Below are positions 56,495 to 64,000 of a stretch of 64,000 nucleotides of DNA, in pieces. Under the pieces are notes generated by a model. It was not told the DNA's origin. It saw only the letters and a list, made by a program, of their open reading frames with translations, and made no database searches. Location: positions 186,001 to 250,000 of the forward strand of contig JAWZSP010000010.1 of NCBI GenBank assembly GCA_034401135.1, in the 5' to 3' direction. Position 1 is the stretch's first letter. Every line of letters begins with the position of its first letter. The stretch comes from Volutella citrinella (Eukaryota; Ascomycota; Sordariomycetes; Hypocreales; Nectriaceae). The translations under genes were made by a program, and so were the position numbers.

Positions 56495-59130
56495 CTAGAG
56501 AGATGTAACGGCAGAGAGAACCATTCCCAGCAGGCTAGACGCCCTGGGCGCTGTCAAGCCCTCCCCTATGCTGGCCATGGCCCTTCGCGCATACTTGTTG
56601 TCGTCGAGATCCCGCTCTTCGTCAAACTCCTCATCCGGCACATCGTTAGATGCAGGGCCCGAATCGCTCGCTACCAATGCGTACGACTCCCTGCATGGCT
56701 GGCTCTGGGAGCGGAAGACTTCACAATGGTCCTTATTGCCGTGGCGGTTTGCGAGCTGATCAAGAGGAACACGGGAACGATGAGTGTCAAGGACCTCCAG
56801 CAGTCCGCGAGGGTGGCGTCGCCGTAGGTCCCGTTCAGAAAGAAGACGCCCTGGGAGTCGGCGGCCATGAGGATGTGGAACTGCAGGATGTAGAGCTCGA
56901 GTGAGCAGCATCCGAGCCATGCCATGCCGGCCGAGTGGTGGGTATGGACGGCACGAGAGACGTTTCGCAAGCCGACAAATGCGAGGATGGGAACAAAAGA
57001 CAGGTACGGGTGCACGTGGGAGTATTCTTCTCTTTCCAGTCGGCCATAGTATCCCAGGTACGCTCTGGTCAGGATGGTGCCCACGACGGCGGCGCCGAGG
57101 CGCAGGTTGAGGGTCATCTCGGCCTTGAGGTTGTTATGTGCGACACCCACCAACATGCCGACGTAGACGATCAGCAAGTCAGTGGACAGGTGGCGTCCCC
57201 ATTCGCCGGCATCACCCTTGATCTTGAACGCCCAGCGCAGGACCGTGAAGAGCCAGTTCAGGAGCGGGGTCCCGTGAATGACGAGCGCCATGACCACGGC
57301 AGACACGGCAATCTTAGCTAGCACCCAGCGCATCGTGCCGTTGAGCATCTCGTGGCGAATGGCCATGGTCGTGTAGATGACCAGGAACCAGAAGCTGACA
57401 AGGGGGGCGAAGTAGTAGCTTATGTAGCTCGTGTCATGAAGAAGGACAGGGACCAACTAAGAATGTTAAGCCGCAACAATACCAAGACAACTCGGTTAAA
57501 CGAAAAGTCCTTAGTGAGAAAGTAGGTGACATGTCCGTATCCAGTCTGGAACAGGTAGGCGGCAACGAGCAGACGCATAGAGACGTCACTGGTAGTGGGC
57601 GGGCCACCAGTCCAATGGCTGATGAGCATGAGGGCTTGCATCCACCCCTTCCACTCCTCGGTCTGAGATGGCGATAGGAAAGCCTCGTCAGAGTGTTGGC
57701 CTGATGCCTTGGCTGACTTGGGCACCGCGGTCAGCTCGCGGGACCGTGGCCAAGGTGACGAAGATGATGATGGTCAGGAGGATGAAGTAGTCGTGGTTCG
57801 ACCACAACTTGCTGCCCTTGGCGAGCAGATGCGTTGGGTCAGCAGAGTAGCACGCCAACAGGGCCATGGCAAACAAGGCAAGGTTCATGCTGAGCCACTG
57901 ACATCGCGGTGTCTCGCGGCGGGCATGGAGGTCGGCGGTACTCGCGAGCAGGCACGCGGCGAGATAGACCCAGGCGAGATAGACCCAGGCGAGGGCGACG
58001 AGGATCATCTGCAGGGGGGACTTGACACTGTAGTCGGTACAGCAGGTTCGGCTGGAGGGAAGCCCTTGAGGCGGTCGAGCTTGGCGTTGCATCGGAGGTT
58101 GAGCAGAATGTTAAGCTTCATGTTGTTGACCTAGGTGTTGGTGACGCAGCCGTTGGTCTCGGGGTGGGCCTAGACCTTGGGCTAGCGCTTGATGGCCTTG
58201 TGGAATGCCCAGGCGATGGGGAACTTTATGTCGTCCTGGTTCTCGTATAGCCATTTCTGGAGCTTCTTGACGGCCTAGCGGTGGTGCTTGGTGCCGCCAG
58301 TGCCAGTGTAGTACAGGCCGGCGGGCGGAATGAAGACCAGCTGATCGCCAGTGCCCTCGACAGGATCCATCTTCGCGGTGATGAAATCGGTCATGTTGCC
58401 GACTATGTGGGAGATGTTGTGGATCATGTACGGGAAGTCGACAATCATGGTCTTGTTTTGCTCGGGGCGGGCGAGCCATGTGCCGGCGCCAATGGCCATC
58501 ATGGAGGGGCAGTGGCGCTCGGCCGTGGGAATCTCCTCTTCCCTGTCGAGGCGCATGAGGCCAGGTCGTTGCGGAACTGGAGGAAGGCGGCGCTGCCGTT
58601 GAGCTTCTGGAAGGGGTTCCAGTGGTGCTGGACGTCGATGTCGATGTCCTGATGGGTGATGTTGAAGTCGGACTGCTGGGTGTTTGTGGGCGCGTCGGCC
58701 GTCTTGACCTGGCCAAACTGTGACACTGTTAGACGGCACAATCCATGCGTGGCATCCAAGTGGGTGGACGATGGGGCCTGCCTACCAGTCTTCCAAACCC
58801 CCAGGCAACCTGGCGGACCATGTCATCGCCCGTCGTGACGACGCGGCGGCCTCGGAGATCCGTCTCGGCATCGTCGATGGTGTAGTTGTGCAGGATGCAG
58901 CCGTCGGGTTGCCATTGCTCAAAGGGTGCGCGGTGGCCGTGCTTGTCCGGGTGGTCGATCTAGCGGCCCGTCTCGAGGAGGGCGCGGCAGAGATGGGGGT
59001 CGTCGTGCTGGGAGAAGTGGTGGTAGAGAGTGACGAGCAGAAACAGGTAGCCGCCGGCAAGCAACAGAGTCCGCTGCACGATTACCCGCCAAGCCACACT
59101 ACGTCACACAATGATTACCTAATGAACTTC
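56495..59130 (-). pseudogene. CAS1-type polytopic O-acyltransferase, multiple TAG stops and frameshifts
   Basis: Pieces in order along the minus strand: LDHPDKHGHRAPFEQW-like N-terminal region with TAG for Trp near 58960, FGQVKTADAPTNTQQSDFNI, TWLARPEQNKTMIVDFPYM, then four in-frame TAGs at about 58276, 58186, 58174 and 58132. The membrane half follows: LHARRETPRCQWLSMNLALF, EWKGWMQALMLISHWTGG, FSFNRVVLVLLRLNIL, YYFAPLVSFWFLVIYTTMA and LSTDLLIVYVGMLVGVAHNN, ending at 56495. This matches the Cas1p 10-TM acyltransferase family (glycan O-acetylation in the secretory pathway). Frameshifts lie near 58560, 58060, 57735 and 57455. A 15-bp in-frame duplication at 57959-57988 repeats WVYLA. Confidence 0.87.
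57959..57988. repeat. 15-bp tandem duplication in the CAS1-like pseudogene
   Basis: GCGAGATAGACCCAG occurs twice, duplicating WVYLA in a membrane segment. Confidence 0.95.
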
Positions 59131-59569
59131 CAGCCGACTCTCCAATCCGTTGCTGTACCAACCAAAATTTGATGATGAAGCCCGAGATCCCACCACCACC
59201 GAACGTATCTCAAAATGACGCAGACGACCGCACCCAACGCATCTCGTTGCGACGGACACGGCTGCCACCAGCGCTCATTACGATGCCATAGCGTCAATCA
59301 CCAGCATTGTTCTATCCAACCGCAGCACTCGCATATCCCCAGATGTTACGGCCGCTCTCCCAAGCCGAGGGATTTATCGCTGAGTGGCTCCAATACGTCC
59401 CTCCGACCGACGAGCAATCCACGAGCCAAACGCAACCTTCGATTTCCACGGCGACAGAGATTGCTCGACCGAGAGCCAACCACGCCTGCAGAAGCGCAAG
59501 CATCAGGGCCGCCCCTGTTTGCTTTCACCACCAGCCTCACACCCGAATCACGACAATCCTTGCGACGAC
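59131..59569. other. Shared upstream region of the CAS1-like and nuclease-like genes
   Basis: Divergent arrangement: the CAS1-like gene reads leftward, the nuclease-like gene rightward. Open frames here overlap in several phases and lack family signature. Confidence 0.4.
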
Positions 59570-60885
59570 ATGGCTCCTGGAACGCCTAAGAAGCGCAAAA
59601 CGGACGCGAACAATGCCGACACAGACGCAAACGAGGCGACGCCGAGACCACGACCCTCATCGTTCCACCACGGCGACGGCAGCGACACCACTTCCCTCTC
59701 CTCGAAATCACAATCCGGGGGGCCGGCATCAGGACGATCGTCGCCATCGAAGCTGTATCCGTTCCTCCCTCTTGACCCGGCCGGTCTAGAGATAATGCCC
59801 ATGGACTTGGACCATGTCGATATGCCCGACTCCCTGGCGCGACTGGTTGAGGACATGGAAGCCATCGGGGCTGGTCAACAAGTTGTCCACGAGAGCCTCA
59901 AGGTGTGTCCACGATCCGTCCAACATCACCCTGATTCCCCAAATTAACCGCTGTGCCGTCATCTAGTCAGCCATTATTCAACTCAAGGCTACCTCCCGAT
60001 CCTTTTCTTCGTTCCGTGACTCAGTGTACACGACCGACGACAGTGGCGACTCATCAATATTATCACCGCCGGATCGCCTTCTTCAAGCCGTCCTCAAGAC
60101 CGTCGCCGTCGCTTACGATTGTCAACTCACGGAGCAAGATGAGACGGGCTGGAACCACCTCGTCCACTCCCCATTGCTTGACGCCATCCTAAACCGTCAG
60201 CCCGAGACTCGCAACCTCGTTAGCTTCACCCCATGGTATGGACCCCAGCATCCCTGTTGCTTTCGTAGGCTATTCCTGCTAACAATTTGGCTCGTTTCTT
60301 CAGTATGGCGGCAAGTATCATCCCAACGTACCGCATCCATACCGTACCAGGAACAAGGGTAGATTATGCAATGTTCGTAAATCCAGACCAAGATGCCCAA
60401 CCGGGTGTGCAGCATGCTATCCAAGACCTTCGAAGAGACTCACGCGAGGCATCGGCCAACCATACTGGGTTCGCTCCCCTTCGAAACCGACCCATCAGTG
60501 TCAACATCGAGACCAAGCGTTACGGTGGACACGAGCGAAGGGCCGAGTTTCAGCTCGGCGTATGGCAGTCAGCCCAATGGAAGCTGCTTTTGGAGCAAGT
60601 TGGATCGGACGCACCAGAGCTATTGTCCTTCATACCCGGCATTGTCGTGCAGGGTCATGAGTGGAAGTTAGTCGCCGCAACATACGAAGGGGGAAAGACG
60701 GTAAGAGTTATCTTGGCCTGCTGCAGAACCTCTTAGTCACTAAGCCGCTGCAGAAGCTTTGGACAAATCGGTTATTTGGAAGCACGCAGACCGCCTTGGG
60801 AACATTCCAGATTATAGCCGGAGTCGCACGATTGAGGCGGTGTCGACTGAGGAGTATTGGCCATGGTACAGGGCCCAGGTGCTGA
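59570..60885 (+). CDS. PD-(D/E)XK nuclease-like protein, copy 2, four exons
   Basis: Exons 59570-59902, 59967-60235, 60304-60700 and 60754-60885 join to 377 codons. Introns of 64, 68 and 53 bp are GT-AG and in phase. The N-terminus is basic and Ser-rich (MAPGTPKKRKTD, possible nuclear signal). Then come LLQAVLKTVAVAYDCQL, ASIIPTYRIHTVPGTRVDYA (Asp), NRPISVNIETKRYGGHER (ExK), FQLGVWQSAQWKLLLEQ and LFGSTQTALGTFQIIAGV. The family's C-terminal YWPWY motif is present but in another frame from about 60830, so the last residues are altered by a one-base change. Restriction-endonuclease-like fold; substrate unknown. Mostly intact, perhaps a young pseudogene. Confidence 0.72.
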
Positions 60886-61080
60886 AACTCGACTCTCCGA
60901 ATACTTCATCGGCAACTAACACACTTGTCACCTCACTCGAGCCACCTAAGACCACTAGGGACTGAACACTTGCATACGTCTTCTAGGGCTAAAGCTGATC
61001 GAACAATACCAAAAAAGACCGACTCGGTACCATTGCCTTCCCCTGGCGTTTATGGGTCTCGTCACCAGCCCTACTGCCTC

Positions 61081-61094
61081 ATGTTTCAACTCCC
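61081..61094. repeat. 14-bp target-site duplication of mobile element copy 2, left
   Basis: ATGTTTCAACTCCC, identical to 61846-61859. Confidence 0.92.
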
Positions 61095-61845
61095 CCCTCT
61101 ACGAGGGAACATAATTGTGATACTACGAATTGTGAAATTTTGACAGATGAGGCGACTGGTGGTTTGAATTGCCCTATCAAGCTAGGCCCCTATCGCTGCT
61201 TGTTGCGTGCCTTCTTCTGCAGCTTCTCCACCACTTCCACCAGCTTCTTCACCCAATCACCGTTCTTCTCCCTGATCCTGGAAAGGATATCCTTCTTCAG
61301 GCCTTCCTTTCCTGTCCGTAGGAAGTGATCGTTTTCTCTGAGAGAAGACCCTTTTTAGAGATAAAGGGAGCGTTGATTAGTGGCATCTCGAGGTCGTTGG
61401 GTGACGAAGTGGCAGGCGGGAGAAGTGTGTGTGTGTGTGTGCGGGCGTTGGCTTGCTTGGCTGCTGGCTAGTTGCTTGCTTGGCTGCTTGCTTGACGAGG
61501 CACTTCTCAAAGAAGCTGGGGGAATGGCATTATGATATAGCTGGCGCAAGCCCGCCGTTGGGTCATCCGGCGTGGATAACTTTGTCCTTGCGCCTGCGGC
61601 CACAAAGGTTGGAAACTCTGAAGTGCTGCAGGTTCATCGCAACCTTCCTACAACCTTTGGTGGTGCAGAGACCTTGATGGACAAGAAGGCCGCCATTTGC
61701 TGCATCTGTCAAATGATAATTGTGACTCATTACGGACTAACACTGTGGTTGAGATGTTGGGTATGACATCTACTGTGAAATTTGCTGTGGTTTCTATTGT
61801 GTATATATCAGGCTGTGTGTTGCACGGGCTTGTTGACTATCTTCC
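61095..61845 (-). mobile_element. Unrecognised mobile element, copy 2 (751 bp)
   Basis: Reverse complement of the element at 44469-45324. It has the same GGAAGAT start and CCCTCGTAGAGGG end and a GT microsatellite near 61424-61441, but an internal deletion of about 110 bp in the reading frame and one A inserted after ISK. Flanked by exact 14-bp duplications that differ from those of copy 1. Confidence 0.87.
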
Positions 61846-61859
61846 ATGTTTCAACTCCC
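61846..61859. repeat. 14-bp target-site duplication of mobile element copy 2, right
   Basis: ATGTTTCAACTCCC. Confidence 0.92.
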
Positions 61860-62201
61860 AAGAGGATTGGTTCAGTGCCAGTGCGTGTTTTCATCAGAAC
61901 CGGATACACCTAAGAAGTACGTCTCTATGTTATTTTTTGATGCCTCAGCCTCCAGGTATCTGGCTGCCCTCTCCCTACCCCGCACGGCCAGTCTCTTACG
62001 TGTTGTCAGACTGTGTTCTTTGAACATTCGATTTCAGACCCCATTCGTGCGATTTCAGCGAAATCTCAAAGACACCATTTGCTAGGCTTCGAAATCGATC
62101 GATCAGAGCTTCCAGTCGATCAATATCGATCGATTACAAGTGCTGCTAAAATATTAGCAGCGATACATGATGCTGCACTGTCTGTTGCCCCTACTGTAAC
62201 C
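61860..62201. other. No recognised gene
   Basis: 62090-62130 has repeated ATCGATCGAT-type palindromic units. No family signature. Confidence 0.4.
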
Positions 62202-62447
62202 TTACCTTATTGCATACACGGTGTTCCAATGCACGTCGACGTCAATGCGCGCCGCGTCAATGCACACGCGACGGGCGCAATGTGTTGACTGACTGTTGTT
62301 GGAATGATGGAGTACGACACGAACCTGCGACACATGAAAAGACTGGCAGAGATTCGCAACATGCTGGGGGTCAAGCCGACGGTTGTTCCCGATCCTCCAG
62401 CTGCATGTCAGAGCATTAAGAGGCACTTCGCTATGGCGAGTAAGCAT
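62202..62447 (-). pseudogene. ParB-like family N-terminal fragment
   Basis: Minus strand reads SEVPLNALTCSWRIGNNRRL and DPQHVANLCQSFHV, the beginning of the same fungal family whose AGQHR half appears at 13.8 and 51.6 kb. After about 62330 the sequence loses similarity. The AGQHR part is not adjacent. Fragment only. Confidence 0.45.
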
Positions 62448-63683
62448 GTCTTTGCTTGCTGGTAGATGGAATTTGTCTCTTTGAGGGTAGTGTAGAAGTA
62501 AAATACATAAACATACTTTATCCTAGCCTTATACCTAAACACCAGCTTACCACTAACAATAGTGAATAAATAGTGCATGAGACGTCAATACGAATTAATT
62601 CTTACCAAATATTTCTTCAAGCCCTACTTAATTTGAACCACCATCCAGCTCAATCTGCCATATATCCCGACGACAGGCGACGTAAAAAATACGTGACTCA
62701 GTCATAGGATATGACCATGTATGACCTGCATTCTCTGCATCTATGATCGGAAATCGACCCTGCATGCAAGCCATATCTGCATCACTTGTTAAAAGGCACT
62801 CAGCTTTAAAGTTGAGTTGCCTGCGCTCACATCGGTTTGCTTCACTAGAGCCCGCTCAGTATTCGATTTGCAACGCGAGTGAACCGGCATTAAAGAGTGT
62901 AATCGTGTGGCTATGCTCTATCATACCTCTGAATAGCTAGACTTTTACCAGATCGTGTCAAGCAAAATCTAGTTTCGAAATTTGATACGAAAGAGATCTC
63001 TCAATTCTCCCAGTAGTTAAATGTAGTAAAGAGGACCTGCGTTTAAGTTCGTTAGAATCATCAACGCCGGTCGATTCCGCCGCGATATGATTAACTGAAT
63101 GCAGATGCTTTAGTGTTGTAGTTATTGCAGACTGTCCACCTCTATCAAAAGCGCTAGAACCCACAGGGTTAGTTGTCCGATCAGATACGACGTCCGTTAG
63201 CTTATCGTCTATGCATGAGAAGAGGTGAAAGACACCAGCATTGATTCAGACCTTTTCAGAGTTAATATAATACTTTCTAGTGGGTCTAGATAAATCATCT
63301 TCTTACGCGATATTAGGCTAGCTCTGATACAGTCCCTTATTTCCGCCTCTAGAAGGTTATTAAATTGTTGAGCTCTTTGATCAGAATCTACGCCGAGCGG
63401 CAACCGCCATCCTGTATATAGCCGCCCGTCGCTCTTGGGAATGTGACGCTTGCAGGTCGTGACGACTAGATCGTAGCAGAGGGTGCAAGCATCTTTGCTT
63501 AAACAGATGACTCTTGGCTGTCGTTTTGGAGCTATGCTTTAGCAATGCCATTTGATTTGTACTTCCGCATGTATTCTGGCCCCCTCTAAAATCTGGCGCA
63601 TTCTCGTGGCGAATGCTTGCTTGGCTTGAAGAAGCCCAATTCCTAATGGGCGAAAAAGCTTTTCAATCGTATGGGGAACGTCA
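62448..63683. other. AT-rich stretch, no recognised gene
   Basis: Only short frames of 60-70 codons, none with family features. Contains many stops in all frames. Confidence 0.5.
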
Positions 63684-63992
63684 TTATCGTGCCAATCCGC
63701 GCCAATGTTTCTTGGAGTGAGGGTGTATAATAGCTGCGTGGAACTCGAGCGAAGGCGACTTTGGGCATGTTGACGGGAACGACTCTTGTTTTTCGGACGA
63801 TGGGATACCTCTTAGCCAGCGCCAGAGGGCTCGGGCGGCTTCTCGGTACCCTGCCACTTTAGAAATCATATTCCATAGGCTTTCTCGACAATCCTTTTCC
63901 ATGCGGTCAAGTGGTATGCGGTCAAGTGGTATGCTGTCCAGGAGATTGCGCAACCCATCCATGTGCCACAACGGGTGGATGGCTTCTACCAA
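63684..63992 (-). CDS. Hypothetical protein, about 102 aa visible
   Basis: Open from 63992 to a stop at 63684 and possibly continuing past the window edge. Reads EAIHPLWHMDGLRNLLDSIP, then a duplicated IPLDR, and WNMISKVAGYREAARALWRW, suggesting a helical protein. No family recognised. The IPLDR repeat comes from a 15-bp tandem duplication at 63901-63930. Confidence 0.35.
   Translation of the reverse strand: MVEAIHPLWHMDGLRNLLDSIPLDRIPLDRMEKDCRESLWNMISKVAGYREAARALWRWLRGIPSSEKQESFPSTCPKSPSLEFHAAIIHPHSKKHWRGLAR
63901..63930. repeat. 15-bp tandem duplication
   Basis: ATGCGGTCAAGTGGT occurs twice in tandem, in frame in the overlapping reading frame. Confidence 0.95.
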
Positions 63993-64000
63993 TTCGCCGA

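Overview
This window looks like accessory, possibly subtelomeric, chromatin of a filamentous ascomycete. Sordariomycetes (Hypocreales) is my guess, not a demonstrated placement. The evidence is eukaryotic genes with 48-97 bp GT-AG introns and CTAAC-type branch sites, telomere-linked-helicase (TLH)-type and OrsD/DUF3505-type genes, a Tad-like LINE, solo LTRs, fungal rhodopsin-domain receptors and small secreted cysteine-rich proteins. It is gene-poor, and most recognisable genes are broken.

Layout. 1-3.46 kb and 19.31-22.77 kb are the arms of an inverted segmental duplication; each carries a five-exon rhodopsin-domain receptor and an alpha/beta hydrolase. 3.77-7.6 kb holds DUF3505 and RecQ-like helicase remnants in divergent orientation, then an esterase fragment. 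9.2-13.1 kb is a decayed subtilisin-like protease, followed by three palindromes. 14.9-17.1 kb is a second DUF3505 gene with 12 in-frame stops and no frameshift. 23.4-30 kb has remnants of a kinase-like gene, a fungal orphan family, 4-hydroxyphenylpyruvate dioxygenase and a PEP-mutase/isocitrate-lyase family gene. 32-33 kb has an apparently intact bZIP factor. 37.0-42.5 kb is a full-length LINE with target-site duplications, next to a 5'-truncated copy in opposite orientation. 43.6-45.4 kb is a B-type cyclin gene interrupted by a short mobile element that I do not recognise; a second copy lies at 61.1-61.8 kb. PD-(D/E)XK nuclease-like genes lie at 46-47.6 and 59.6-60.9 kb, a CAS1-type acyltransferase pseudogene at 56.5-59.1 kb, and secreted cysteine-rich proteins at 49.5 and 52.5 kb.

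Two themes tie the region together. First, premature stops in many unrelated genes sit where a CAG, CAA or TGG codon is expected. This fits C-to-T change at CpA on either strand, as in repeat-induced point mutation (RIP). The LINE ORF2 is open throughout and appears to post-date that process. Second, transposition and duplication have shaped the region: five LTR copies, two LINE copies, two copies of the novel element and two large duplications.

The strongest new observation is the 0.75-0.86 kb element. Both copies have the same termini (GGAAGAT...GTAGAGGG with a terminal hairpin), no terminal inverted repeats, and different exact 14-bp target-site duplications. In one copy the cyclin reading frame resumes immediately after the duplication.
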